34,997 nt of DNA, taken from contig NZ_LKEH01000025.1 in assembly GCF_001642795.1 (NCBI RefSeq), positions 134,379-169,375 on the forward strand. The letters are read 5' to 3'. Both the position numbers and the translations under genes were made by a program. The stretch comes from Pseudomonas viridiflava. Lineage in GTDB: Bacteria; Pseudomonadota; Gammaproteobacteria; Pseudomonadales; Pseudomonadaceae. The notes beneath the pieces were generated by a model that was not told the origin of the DNA, searched no databases, and worked only from the letters and a program-made list of their open reading frames with translations. Shown piece after piece: positions 23,302 to 32,112 of the stretch (its first letter is position 1; the number at the start of each line of letters is the position of its first letter).

Positions 23302-25548
23302 ATGCCGAACGACGAAAAAGTAGTGCCGTTGAGCAAAATGTCATCTGCGCTGGGGGCGAATGCTCCTCTGGCCCGGCTGCCCGTGGTGTTGCTGCAAGTG
23401 CGCGACAAGGCCGCACAGCAACTCAAGGAAGCGCTGCAGGCGCTGTTCGACAATGCTGACGACACACTTTTCGAGATGGCCGACCGCGCCAGGAGCAACA
23501 CCGAACAGAGCATCTTTTTCGAAGCGATGCGCGACCTCCGCCTCAAGCGCAAAAGCATAGAGCGCGGCTTTCTCGACAAGTTTTACGAGTCTTTCCTGTC
23601 TCTTGGTCAATACCGGATCACCGAGCCGGTCCTTCCTGCGGCGGTCTCTTTCGACAAGCTGGCACTGGTTCAGAACGACGACCTGGAAAAGACCGTAGCG
23701 GTGGATGCCATGGTCGCCAAGGTCATGAGCCGCGACAGTCTCGCTCTTGGTCAGCTCACGGCACGTCTCAATGCGTTGTTGACTCAGCCTGTCACCGACG
23801 AAACCAACCCGGTTGGTCCTGCGATCCTGTGTCGGCTCTTTCTCGAAGCCGCGCGCAGTCTGGGTGTCGAGATCAAGGTCAAGCTGATCATCCTCAAGCT
23901 GTTCGAGCGGTACGTGCTGAGCAACACGGACCACCTGTACGGCGAAGCCAACCAGTTGCTGATCGCCACGGGCATCCTGCCGGACATGAAAGCCCTGCCT
24001 GCGCGCCGTTCTTCGGATCGTCCTGCCTCAAGGTCGGTGGCTGCGGAGTTGTCCGATCCCGCTCTGGCACAGGCCGCCGACAAGCTCGACAAAGGCGTGC
24101 AGGAAGTCTTTTCGGCCTTGCAGGAATTGCTGCTGCAGGTTCGCGGCAGTCTGGCGCCACGTCACAAGCTCGACGATGACGAGGTAAGGCCGATCTCCAG
24201 CAAGGACCTGCTGCGCCTGCTTTCTCATTTGCAGCAATACGTGCCGTCCCAGGAAACCACCGACGAGTTCGATCTGCGCAACCAGCTTGAGCAACTGCTG
24301 ACACGGGTCAGTGTCAGGAGTGGCAAATCCCGCAGCGTGGGCTCGGGCGATGAGGATGTGATCAACCTGATCGCCATGCTGTTCGAATTCATTCTCGATG
24401 ATCGCAACCTGCCGCCGTCCTTGCGTGCGCTTATCGGACGCCTGCAGATTCCGATGCTCAAGGTGGCAGTGCTCGACAAGAGTTTCTTCAGTCGTGGCAG
24501 CCATCCTGCCCGTCGTCTGCTCAACGAGATTGCCACTGCGGCGCTCGGCTGGGGTGGACGCGACGATTATCAGCGCGATTCGCTCTACCTGCGGGTCGAG
24601 CAGATTGTTCAGCGCCTGCTCAACGATTTCGTCGACGACACGGCGATCTTCTCCGAATTGCTGGCTGACTTTCTCGCGTTTACCAGCGATGAACGTCGCC
24701 GCAGCGAACTGCTCGAGCAGCGTACCCGCGATGCCGAGGAAGGTCGGGCTCGGGCCGAACTGGCGCGTCAGCGCGTGCAGCAGGAGCTGAATCAGCGCCT
24801 GCTGGGCAAGACCCTTCCGGAAGCGGTGGTGCGTCTGCTTCAGGAAGCCTGGAGCAAGGTGCTGTTGCTGACCTGCCTCAAGCACGGTGACGGCTCGGCT
24901 GAATGGCAGGCCGGACTGGCGACGATGGATGAGCTGATCTGGAGCGTCGAGCTGCACGACGACCCCGAGGCACGTCAGCAACTGCTGGATCTGGTGCCTG
25001 GCCTGCTCAAGGCGTTGCGTGACGGGCTGACCAGTGCGGCTTTCGATCCGTTTGCCACCAGCGAATTCTTCAGCCAGCTGGAAACGCTGCATGTTCAGGC
25101 GTTCCAGCATTTTTCCCGCTTGCAGGACGCTGACGTTCAGACCGACTCGCCGTCCGGATCGGTCTCCGAAGGGCCGAGCATGATGGAAGTCATGGAAGAA
25201 ATTGTCCTCATTGCGCCCGAGGAAGCCGGTCTTGCAGAACCTGCCGTCCAATTGGCCGAGGATGATGCCGGTCTGCGCATGGTGGACACGCTGCGCGTCG
25301 GTTGCTGGGTCGAGATCCAGGAAGACGAAGAGCACAAGCTGCGCTGCAAACTGACCGCGATTGTCGAGCCGAGCGGGCGTTATGTGTTCGTCAATCGCAC
25401 CGGCATGAAAGTGCTGGAGAAGACCCGAATGGGGCTGGCCGTCGAGTTCCGTCGCGGCGCTGTCCGTGTTCTGGACGACGCGCTGCTGTTCGATCGGGCG
25501 CTGGAGTCGGTGATCAGCAACCTGCGCAAACTCAAGAAGGGCGCCTGA
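23302..25548 (+). CDS. DUF1631 family protein
   Basis: This 748-residue cytoplasmic protein belongs to the DUF1631 family, large helical proteins of gamma- and betaproteobacteria with no firm function. Seen in the sequence: an Arg/Lys-rich N-terminal helical region (about 20-110), a long central helical part containing a Gln/Arg/Glu-rich coiled-coil-like segment (about 470-500), an acidic linker, and a C-terminal beta-rich module (about 660-735; V-G-C-W-V-E-I, then V-F-V-N-R-T-G-M-K-V) that recalls PilZ-like barrels but lacks a clear c-di-GMP-binding R-x3-R. The ATG at 23302 follows GAGGG; starts further upstream have no good ribosome site. It lies between nadC and ampD, its usual pseudomonad neighbours. 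Confidence 0.88.
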   Translation: MPNDEKVVPLSKMSSALGANAPLARLPVVLLQVRDKAAQQLKEALQALFDNADDTLFEMADRARSNTEQSIFFEAMRDLRLKRKSIERGFLDKFYESFLSLGQYRITEPVLPAAVSFDKLALVQNDDLEKTVAVDAMVAKVMSRDSLALGQLTARLNALLTQPVTDETNPVGPAILCRLFLEAARSLGVEIKVKLIILKLFERYVLSNTDHLYGEANQLLIATGILPDMKALPARRSSDRPASRSVAAELSDPALAQAADKLDKGVQEVFSALQELLLQVRGSLAPRHKLDDDEVRPISSKDLLRLLSHLQQYVPSQETTDEFDLRNQLEQLLTRVSVRSGKSRSVGSGDEDVINLIAMLFEFILDDRNLPPSLRALIGRLQIPMLKVAVLDKSFFSRGSHPARRLLNEIATAALGWGGRDDYQRDSLYLRVEQIVQRLLNDFVDDTAIFSELLADFLAFTSDERRRSELLEQRTRDAEEGRARAELARQRVQQELNQRLLGKTLPEAVVRLLQEAWSKVLLLTCLKHGDGSAEWQAGLATMDELIWSVELHDDPEARQQLLDLVPGLLKALRDGLTSAAFDPFATSEFFSQLETLHVQAFQHFSRLQDADVQTDSPSGSVSEGPSMMEVMEEIVLIAPEEAGLAEPAVQLAEDDAGLRMVDTLRVGCWVEIQEDEEHKLRCKLTAIVEPSGRYVFVNRTGMKVLEKTRMGLAVEFRRGAVRVLDDALLFDRALESVISNLRKLKKGA

Positions 25549-25559
25549 TTCTTGTGACG

Positions 25560-25580
25560 GTGTCTGCCCCGTGCAGGCAC
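25560..25580 (+). terminator. Weak hairpin after the DUF1631 gene
   Basis: GTGTCTGC, loop CCCGT, GCAGGCAC forms an eight-bp stem with one G-T pair, 11 bases after the stop codon. There is only a poor T tract (AGTGTCTCTT), so it may be a weak terminator or an mRNA end rather than a full stop before ampD. Confidence 0.3.
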
Positions 25581-25713
25581 AGTGTCTCTTCGTAGGTTTT
25601 GCGCTTCACGCCAAACAGCCATTTCTTACGGCACAGGCTGCTGTTCAATCCCCACATCCATTTCCATCGCGGGCATACTGGACGTCATTCATGTGTCTGC
25701 TCAAGGAGCTTTC

Positions 25714-26262
25714 ATGCAGCTCGATTGCGCCAGTGGCTGGTGCCAGGGTGTTGAGCACTGCCCTTCGCCCAACTTCAATTCGCGTCGCGAAGGCGAGATC
25801 TCGTTGCTGGTGATCCACAACATCAGCCTTCCACCCGCCCAGTTCAAGACCGGTAAGGTCCAGGCCTTCTTTCAGAATCAGCTGGATACCACCGAGCATC
25901 CTTACTTCGAAGGCATTGCCCATCTGACGGTTTCAGCGCATTTTCTGATTGAACGTGATGGCGACGTGATTCAGTTCGTCTCTTGCCTTGATCGGGCTTG
26001 GCACGCAGGTGTTTCCAGTTTTCAGGGGCGTGAAGGCTGCAATGATTTTTCCATCGGGATCGAGCTGGAAGGGACCGATGATCAGCCCTTCACCGACGCG
26101 CAGTACGCTGCGTTGATCGAGCTGACACGTCAGCTGCGGCAGGCCTATACCGCCATCACCCCTGAGCGTATTTGTGGCCACAGTGATATCGCGCCGGGAC
26201 GCAAGACCGATCCGGGGCCCTGTTTTGACTGGGGCAGATTTCAAGCGGCTTTGCAGGATTGA
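25714..26262 (+). CDS. ampD: 1,6-anhydro-N-acetylmuramyl-L-alanine amidase AmpD
   Basis: The 182-residue cytoplasmic zinc amidase removes the peptide from anhydromuropeptides in cell-wall recycling, so lowering the signal that makes AmpR induce chromosomal beta-lactamase. Zinc ligands H35, H156 and D166 and catalytic K164 (in G-H-S-D-I-A-P-G-R-K-T-D-P-G-P) are all present, as is W-H-A-G. There is no signal peptide, which separates it from the periplasmic homologue AmiD. AAGGAG lies six bases before the ATG at 25714; the longer frame from 25582 is non-coding upstream. ampE follows after 15 bases, the standard ampDE operon. Confidence 0.96.
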   Translation: MQLDCASGWCQGVEHCPSPNFNSRREGEISLLVIHNISLPPAQFKTGKVQAFFQNQLDTTEHPYFEGIAHLTVSAHFLIERDGDVIQFVSCLDRAWHAGVSSFQGREGCNDFSIGIELEGTDDQPFTDAQYAALIELTRQLRQAYTAITPERICGHSDIAPGRKTDPGPCFDWGRFQAALQD

Positions 26263-26277
26263 AGTGAGGGACGAACA

Positions 26278-27114
26278 ATGAGTTTTCTGGTGTTACTGCT
26301 GGCCGTTTTGGTAGAGAAGTTTTCTGCGCTGCGTCAGCGCGTGCAGCGTGATGGTCCTTTTCTGAAACAGCTGGCGCGACTTGAATCGGGCCCCCGGACC
26401 ACGTCGCGACCCTGGCTGATCCTGGCGCTGTTGGTGCTGTTGCCGGTTATCGTGCTGCAACTGTTGCTGACCATTGTTGGCTCGGTGGCTTACGGCTGGC
26501 TGGCCCTGCCGATTCACCTGCTGGTGCTGATCTACAGCCTGGGACGCGGCGACCTGATTGCTGCGTTGGGACCGTTTCGTGATGCCTGCAGGCGCGGCGA
26601 CGCTCAGGCGGCCGTGCATGTCGCCGAACGGGACATGGGCGTGCAGGCCGATGACAGTCAGCAACTGCTGCAGGGCGTGCAGAGCTACATGCTCTGGCAG
26701 GCGCATCAGAGCTTCTTCGCGGTCATCTTCTGGTATTTCCTGTTGGGCCCGGTGGCGGCGCTGGCGTATCGACTGCTGGCACTGGCTGCCGAAAACGGTA
26801 CGACCCCGGCGCTGGTCGAGCGAGCCGCGCAACTGCGTCATGCCTTCGACTGGGTGCCGGTCAGGCTGCTGGCGGCCAGCTTCGCTCTGGTGGGTAATTT
26901 CGTGGCGGTCAGCCGCTTGATGCTGCACGAGCTGCTCAACTGGAACATCAGCGCAGCGCAACTCATTACGCGTATCGGATGCGCGGCCAGCGAAGTGCCG
27001 TCGCCGGTGCTGGGTGCCGAAGGGGTGAACAGTCTCGACATGCTCTGGGAGTTGCTGATCCGTGCGGCCATCGTCTGGTACGCGGGCTTTGCACTGTGGA
27101 CGCTGTTGGTCTGA
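26278..27114 (+). CDS. ampE: AmpE inner-membrane protein
   Basis: The 278-residue membrane protein matches AmpE: N terminus M-S-F-L-V-L-L-L-A-V-L-V-E, a charged stretch, two adjacent hydrophobic segments (about 45-90), a further one near 140-165 containing F-W-Y-F-L-L-G-P-V-A-A-L-A-Y-R, and a C-terminal one. AmpE is encoded with AmpD and has been described as an accessory in beta-lactamase regulation, with a biochemical role that is not settled. GAGGG precedes the ATG. The gene converges on the TatD-type gene with only seven bases between stops, and no separate terminator is visible. Confidence 0.93.
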   Translation: MSFLVLLLAVLVEKFSALRQRVQRDGPFLKQLARLESGPRTTSRPWLILALLVLLPVIVLQLLLTIVGSVAYGWLALPIHLLVLIYSLGRGDLIAALGPFRDACRRGDAQAAVHVAERDMGVQADDSQQLLQGVQSYMLWQAHQSFFAVIFWYFLLGPVAALAYRLLALAAENGTTPALVERAAQLRHAFDWVPVRLLAASFALVGNFVAVSRLMLHELLNWNISAAQLITRIGCAASEVPSPVLGAEGVNSLDMLWELLIRAAIVWYAGFALWTLLV

Positions 27115-27121
27115 TCCTGTT

Positions 27122-27910
27122 TTAAAGCGGCCAGCCAAACAGGTCATGCGCGTTGCGCGTACTGGCCTGTGCCAACTGCTCCGGGCTGACGTTCATCAAC
27201 GCCGCCAGCGCGTTGCAGATGTCGGGCAAGTGCTCGGGACTGTTGCGCTGGTTGGGGTACATGGCGGGCGCCATGTCCGGTGAGTCTGTTTCCAGCACCA
27301 CGCTGTCCAGCGGCAGTTCGGCGATGACCCGATGCATGCGTAGCGCCTGCGGCCAGGTTGCTGCGCCACCGAGACCCAGCTTGAACCCCAGTTTGATGTA
27401 TTCCCGCGCTTCTTCCCGGCTGCCCGCGAAGGCATGGATGACGCCGCTTCGTTTGAGCTTGTGGTGTTTGAGTGTGGCGATCACGTCGGCGTGACTGCGC
27501 CTCACATGCAGCAACGCAGGCAACTCGAATGTCGCTGCGAGTTCCAACTGCGCCTCGAAGACCTCTTGCTGGCGCGCCTTGTCCATTCCTTCAACGTAAT
27601 AATCCAGCCCGATCTCGCCCACAGCACAGAGTTGCGGATGGCCCTTGAGACGCGTCAGCCAGTCACTCAATTCCGTCAGATGCTCGGGCACGTGTTCATC
27701 GATGTAGACCGGGTGCAGCCCGAACGCTGCGTACAGCGCAGGATTTTCTAGGGTCAGTTCCCACAGTCGCTGCCAATTGCGCTGATAGACGCCGAGCACC
27801 ACCATGCGCTGAACGCCCAGCGACCGACACCTGTCCAGAACCTGCGCGCGATCTGCATCGAAGTCCGGGAAGTCCAGGTGGGTATGGGTGTCGATCAGCG
27901 CCATGCTCAT
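27122..27910 (-). CDS. TatD family metal-dependent deoxyribonuclease
   Basis: The 262-residue TIM-barrel hydrolase shows the metal ligands of TatD enzymes: D-T-H9-T-H11-L-D, G-E-I-G-L-D-Y, the His in L-L-H-V-R, H-A-F-A-G, and L-E-T-D-S-P-D near the C terminus. Relatives act as 3'-5' DNA exonucleases in repair or quality control; the exact substrate of this branch, often found beside cra, is not known. The ATG at 27910 overlaps the cra stop by four bases (ATGA), so the pair is co-transcribed; a second in-frame ATG at 27904 is possible. It is not linked to tatABC. Confidence 0.92.
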   Translation of the reverse strand: MSMALIDTHTHLDFPDFDADRAQVLDRCRSLGVQRMVVLGVYQRNWQRLWELTLENPALYAAFGLHPVYIDEHVPEHLTELSDWLTRLKGHPQLCAVGEIGLDYYVEGMDKARQQEVFEAQLELAATFELPALLHVRRSHADVIATLKHHKLKRSGVIHAFAGSREEAREYIKLGFKLGLGGAATWPQALRMHRVIAELPLDSVVLETDSPDMAPAMYPNQRNSPEHLPDICNALAALMNVSPEQLAQASTRNAHDLFGWPL

Positions 27911-28902
27911 TCCTTGTGAATGCGTTGCTTGAAGGTGCGTACGATGGCATGCACGCCGGGCTGATATTCGTTTTTCTGGATGGCTGCGAGCGCCAGCTGC
28001 AGAGCGGTCTCGGCAATTTTCTGATGCTGCTGGGCCATGGCATTGACCGGCAGCGGCAGGAAGTCCAGCAATTGCGTGTCACCGAAAGTCCCCAGATGCA
28101 GCGAAGTCGAATTCAGCGTCTGGCTTTGCAGAACATCGAACACGCCCTGCAGCAGCACATACGACGTGGTGATGAGCGCATCAGGGAAATGTCCGAGACG
28201 CTGCAGCAGTTCCGTCATCAGACGTTGGCCGCACTGTCTGCTGAAGGCTTCGCCATGCTCCACGATAGTGGTTCCGGCGAAACCATTGAGGGCATGTTCG
28301 AAACCTGCCGCACGGGCGCGACTGATGCTCAGTTCCGGACGAGCACCGAGCAGGGCTATATGCCGTGGGTTGGTTTCCAGCAGGCTATGGGTCAGTTGCA
28401 GACTGGCGTCGTGGTCGTCGCTGACCACCGAGCAGAAAAACTCCGGGTTCATCTCCCGGTCGATGGCGATGATCGGCAGGCCTTTGAGCTGCAGTTCGCG
28501 ATAGCTGTCATCACTGGGCGGCAGGCAACTGGCGACCAGCAACGCATCGCAGCGGCGTGCGCGAAACACTTGCAGCAATTGTAGCTCGCTGACGGGGTCG
28601 TCATCGGAACTGGCGATCAGCAACTGATAGCCCAACGCCCGGGCGCCTTGCTCAAGCAGCTTGGCAATGCGTGCGTAACTGGGGTTTTCCAGGTCCGGCA
28701 GGATAAAGCCCAGCGTCTTGCTGTGCCGACTGCGCAAGCCTGCCGCCTGAGGGTTGGGCCGGAAGTCATGTTCTTCGACCACGGCCCGCACTCGCTCGAC
28801 CGTGGCGGGGCTGATGCGCTGTTGTTCAGCCTTGCCGTTGATCACGTAGCTGGCCGTGGTGACGGAAACACCTGCCAGACGCGCAATATCGCTCAGTTTC
28901 AC
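27907..28902 (-). CDS. cra: Catabolite repressor/activator Cra (FruR)
   Basis: This 331-residue LacI-family regulator has an N-terminal helix-turn-helix (M-K-L-S-D-I-A-R-L-A-G-V-S-V-T-T-A-S-Y-V-I-N-G) and a periplasmic-binding-protein-like effector domain. In Pseudomonas it represses the divergent fruBKA operon and is released by fructose-1-phosphate. The start codon is GTG at 28902 with AAGGAA eight bases upstream; the next in-frame starts would remove the DNA-binding domain. The matching operator is seen at 29091-29102. It overlaps the TatD-type gene at its 3' end. Confidence 0.95.
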   Translation of the reverse strand: MKLSDIARLAGVSVTTASYVINGKAEQQRISPATVERVRAVVEEHDFRPNPQAAGLRSRHSKTLGFILPDLENPSYARIAKLLEQGARALGYQLLIASSDDDPVSELQLLQVFRARRCDALLVASCLPPSDDSYRELQLKGLPIIAIDREMNPEFFCSVVSDDHDASLQLTHSLLETNPRHIALLGARPELSISRARAAGFEHALNGFAGTTIVEHGEAFSRQCGQRLMTELLQRLGHFPDALITTSYVLLQGVFDVLQSQTLNSTSLHLGTFGDTQLLDFLPLPVNAMAQQHQKIAETALQLALAAIQKNEYQPGVHAIVRTFKQRIHKE

Positions 28903-29090
28903 CGCAAATTTCCTTTTGTTATTGGCGTGGCTTACGACAGTCGAAAAAACTTTTGTATGACGGTCATCTTTACACGAGACCGTGGCATAACCCCAACTAC
29001 TGCAAGTATTTTGGGACTTCTCCTACAGGATCAGACCGACTGGGCTTCAATGAATCCACAGAATCGAGTAACGTGCCGGGCAATTGTAGA

Positions 29091-29102
29091 TTAAACGTTT
29101 CA
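29091..29102 (+). promoter_or_regulatory. Cra operator upstream of fruB
   Basis: TTAAACGTTTCA is identical to the Cra-binding sequence reported for the P. putida fruB promoter, a near-palindrome of TGAAACGTTTAA type. It lies about 140 bases upstream of the fruB ATG, between the two divergent genes. The match is seen directly; binding is inferred. Confidence 0.87.
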
Positions 29103-29196
29103 GCAGTCGCATTGTCTGCTGCAATCGAGATGAAAGCGATGTCCGATGGATAGCACTTCATCCCCCCAAGCTGTCGATCCCGTAGATCGTCATTAA

Positions 29197-29204
29197 AACA
29201 AGAA
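29197..29204 (+). promoter_or_regulatory. Candidate Crc/Hfq catabolite-repression motif in the fruB leader
   Basis: AACAAGAA fits the A-rich AANAANAA pattern recognised by Hfq with Crc on Pseudomonas mRNAs. It is about 38 bases before the start codon, further away than most known sites, so this is a tentative call from an eight-base match. Confidence 0.3.
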
Positions 29205-29241
29205 TCAGGTGGCGCCTTGGCGCTGCACAGGAGTCAAGGCA

Positions 29242-32112
29242 ATGCTCGAACTCACTCTGGAGCAAATATCCATGGCCCAGTCGGCTGTGGATAAAAATGC
29301 CGCACTTGAATTGATTGCCGACCACCTGGTCGCTGATGGTCTGGTTGCAGAAGGCTATCTCACCGGGTTGATGAACCGCGAACAGCAAGGTTCGACATTT
29401 CTCGGTCAGGGCATCGCCATCCCGCACGGCACCCCTGAAACCCGCGACCTTGTATCCACCACCGGCGTGCGCTTGATGCAGTTCCCCGAAGGGGTGGACT
29501 GGGGCGACGGCCAGATGGTCTATCTGGCCATCGGTATCGCGGCCAAGTCCGACGAGCACTTGCGCCTGCTGCAACTGCTGACCCGCGCGCTGGGCGAGGA
29601 AGACCTCGGCCAGGCCCTGCGTGAGGCCAAAACGCCCGAAGACCTGCTCAAACTGCTGCAGGGCGCACCTCAGGAGCTGGCGCTCGATGCACAAATGATC
29701 AGCCTGGGCGTGTCGGCTGACGATTTCGAAGAACTGGTCTGGCGCGGTGCCCGCCTGCTGCGCAAGGCCGATTGTGTGAGCAACGGTTTTGCCGCCGTGC
29801 TGCAGCAGGTCGAAGCCCTGTCGCTGGGCGATGGCCTGTGGTGGCTGCACAGCGAGCAGACCGTCAAGCGTCCTGGACTTGCGTTCGTTACCCCCGACAA
29901 ACCGATTCGCTATCTGGGCCAGCCGCTGACCGGCCTGTTCTGTCTGGCGAGTCTCGGTGAGGCCCATCAGGCCTTGCTTGAGCGCTTGTGCCTTTTGTTG
30001 ATCGAAGGCCGCGGCCACGAATTGGGCCATGCCACCAACAGTCGTGTGGTGTTGCAGGCTTTGGGAGGCGAATTGCCCGCCGAGTGGCCGACCGAACAGA
30101 TCAAGCTGGCCAACGCCCATGGTTTGCATGCGCGTCCGGCGAAGATCCTCGCGCAACTGGCCAAGGAGTTCGACGGCGAGATTCGTGTGCGCATCGTGGA
30201 AACCGGCGATACCGCCGTGTCGGCCAAGAGCTTGAGCAAACTGCTCAGCCTGGGCGCACGCCGTGGTCAGACGCTGGAATTCATCGCTGAGCCGACCATC
30301 GCTTCCGACGCCTTGCCTGCGCTGCTTGCAGCCGTGGAGCAGGGCCTGGGTGAAGAGGTCGAGCCGCTTCCGGTCGTGTCCGAAACCCAGGCGGCGCCAG
30401 TGGCCGCCGCCGTCGTTGCCAAGCCCGTCAATGCACCGGCCGCAGGCAGCGTGCTGCAGGCTGTTCCTGCCTCGCCCGGCATCGCAATGGGCCCGGCGCA
30501 CGTTCAGGTCTTGCAGGCTTTCGAATACCCACAGCAAGGCGAATCAGTCGCCGCTGAGCGCGAGCGCCTGCAAAAGGCGCTGGCCGAAGTACGCCGCGAC
30601 ATCGAAAACCTGATCCAGCGCAGCAAATCCAAGGCTATCCGCGAAATCTTCATCACCCATCAGGAGATGCTGGATGACCCGGAGCTGACCAGCGAAGTCG
30701 AGCTGCGCCTGAACAAGGACGAAAGCGCTGCCGCTGCCTGGGCAAGCGTGATCGAAGCGGCTGCCGTTCAGCAGGAACAATTGCAGGATGCGTTGCTGGC
30801 CGAGCGTGCGGCGGACCTGCGCGATGTCGGTCGTCGTGTGCTGGCACAGATCTGCGGCGTCGAGACGATTGCCGCTCCGGACGAACCCTACATTCTGGTG
30901 ATGGACGAAGTCGGCCCGTCTGACGTGGCGCGTCTGGATCCGGCGCAAGTCGCTGGTATTCTGACCGCACGCGGCGGCGCGACTGCGCACAGCGCCATCG
31001 TTGCCCGTGCGCTGGGTATTCCCGCGCTGGTCGGTGCTGGCGAAGAGGTGCTGCTGCTCAAGCCGGGTACGGCATTGCTGCTGGACTGCCAGCGCGGCCG
31101 TCTGACGGTTGCGCCGGACGAAGCCACCATGCAGCGTGCGATTCAGGACCGTGATGCCCGCGAGCAGCGCCTCAAGGAAGCCGCTGCGCTGCGCATGGAG
31201 CCTGCGGTGACTCGCGATGGTCACGCGGTTGAAGTGTTCGCCAACATCGGCGACAGCACCGGCACACCGGCTGCGGTGGAGCAGGGTGCGGAAGGCGTCG
31301 GCCTGCTGCGCACCGAATTGCTGTTTATGGCGCACTCGCAAGCGCCGGACGAAGCCACACAGGAAGCCGAATACCGCCGCGTGCTCGAAGACCTGGGCGG
31401 ACGTCCGCTGGTGGTGCGCACGCTGGATGTCGGCGGTGACAAGCCGTTGCCGTACTGGCCCATCGACAAGGAAGAAAACCCGTTCCTCGGCGTGCGAGGC
31501 ATCCGTCTGACCCTGCAGCGTCCGGACGTCATGGAAAGCCAGCTTCGTGCCTTGCTGCGAGCCGCCAACAGCGGGCCGCTACGCATCATGTTCCCGATGG
31601 TCGGCACTGTTGAAGAATGGCGTCAGGCGCGGGACATGACCCAGCGTCTGCGCGAAGAAATTCCGGTCAGCGACCTGCAACTGGGGATCATGATCGAAGT
31701 GCCGTCCGCCGCGCTGATCGCGCCGGTACTGGCCAGAGAAGTCGATTTCTTCAGCATCGGCACCAACGACCTGACGCAATACACCATGGCCATCGACCGC
31801 GGTCACCCGACCCTGTCGGCCCAGGCTGATGGTTTGCACCCCTCGGTGCTGCAACTGATCGACATGACCGTGCGCGCCGCGCATGCCAATGGCAAGTGGG
31901 TGGGCGTCTGCGGTGAGCTGGCGGCAGATCCGCTGGCAGTGCCGGTACTGGTCGGCCTTGGCGTTGACGAGTTGAGCGTTTCAGCGCGCAGTATTGGTGA
32001 GGTCAAAGCCTGTGTTCGTGAACTGACGCTGAGCAGCGCTCGGCAATTGGCGCAAAATGCGCTCACAGTGGGCAGCGCCGCTGAAGTCCGTGCGCTCGTG
32101 GAGGCCTTGTAA
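29242..32112 (+). CDS. fruB: Fructose PTS multiphosphoryl transfer protein (EIIA-HPr-EI)
   Basis: The 956-residue cytoplasmic protein carries phosphate from PEP to FruA. Three domains are in order: EIIA-Fru (about 1-145, phospho-His H62 in I-P-H-G-T), HPr (about 285-370, H296 in G-L-H-A-R-P), and Enzyme I (about 410-950, H583 in G-G-A-T-A-H-S and C890 in G-V-C-G-E). All four catalytic residues are intact. The ATG at 29242 follows AGGAG and gives the normal N terminus M-L-E-L-T; the frame to 29209 is leader. An Ala/Pro/Val linker joins HPr and EI. Its stop shares a base with the fruK start. It is divergent from its repressor gene cra. Confidence 0.97.
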   Translation: MLELTLEQISMAQSAVDKNAALELIADHLVADGLVAEGYLTGLMNREQQGSTFLGQGIAIPHGTPETRDLVSTTGVRLMQFPEGVDWGDGQMVYLAIGIAAKSDEHLRLLQLLTRALGEEDLGQALREAKTPEDLLKLLQGAPQELALDAQMISLGVSADDFEELVWRGARLLRKADCVSNGFAAVLQQVEALSLGDGLWWLHSEQTVKRPGLAFVTPDKPIRYLGQPLTGLFCLASLGEAHQALLERLCLLLIEGRGHELGHATNSRVVLQALGGELPAEWPTEQIKLANAHGLHARPAKILAQLAKEFDGEIRVRIVETGDTAVSAKSLSKLLSLGARRGQTLEFIAEPTIASDALPALLAAVEQGLGEEVEPLPVVSETQAAPVAAAVVAKPVNAPAAGSVLQAVPASPGIAMGPAHVQVLQAFEYPQQGESVAAERERLQKALAEVRRDIENLIQRSKSKAIREIFITHQEMLDDPELTSEVELRLNKDESAAAAWASVIEAAAVQQEQLQDALLAERAADLRDVGRRVLAQICGVETIAAPDEPYILVMDEVGPSDVARLDPAQVAGILTARGGATAHSAIVARALGIPALVGAGEEVLLLKPGTALLLDCQRGRLTVAPDEATMQRAIQDRDAREQRLKEAAALRMEPAVTRDGHAVEVFANIGDSTGTPAAVEQGAEGVGLLRTELLFMAHSQAPDEATQEAEYRRVLEDLGGRPLVVRTLDVGGDKPLPYWPIDKEENPFLGVRGIRLTLQRPDVMESQLRALLRAANSGPLRIMFPMVGTVEEWRQARDMTQRLREEIPVSDLQLGIMIEVPSAALIAPVLAREVDFFSIGTNDLTQYTMAIDRGHPTLSAQADGLHPSVLQLIDMTVRAAHANGKWVGVCGELAADPLAVPVLVGLGVDELSVSARSIGEVKACVRELTLSSARQLAQNALTVGSAAEVRALVEAL

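Larger units (their letters stand above)
28903..29241. promoter_or_regulatory. Divergent control region cra / fruB
   Basis: The 339 bases between the GTG of cra and the ATG of fruB contain no gene that I can support. They hold the Cra operator (29091-29102), a candidate Crc/Hfq motif (29197-29204) and the fruB ribosome site AGGAG (29229-29233). TAGATT (29087-29092) could be a fruB -10 overlapping the operator, with TCGAGT 17 bases upstream as a poor -35. No clear cra promoter was found. Confidence 0.5.

Noticed and set aside
29158..30537. Long minus-strand open frame (459 codons) antisense to fruB
   Set aside because: It lies opposite a fully supported fruB, has low-complexity Gln/Arg/Ala-rich translation and no recognisable domain. 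Similar antisense frames lie opposite terC (17372-18397), the DUF1631 gene (24028-25335) and other genes, as expected in GC-rich DNA.
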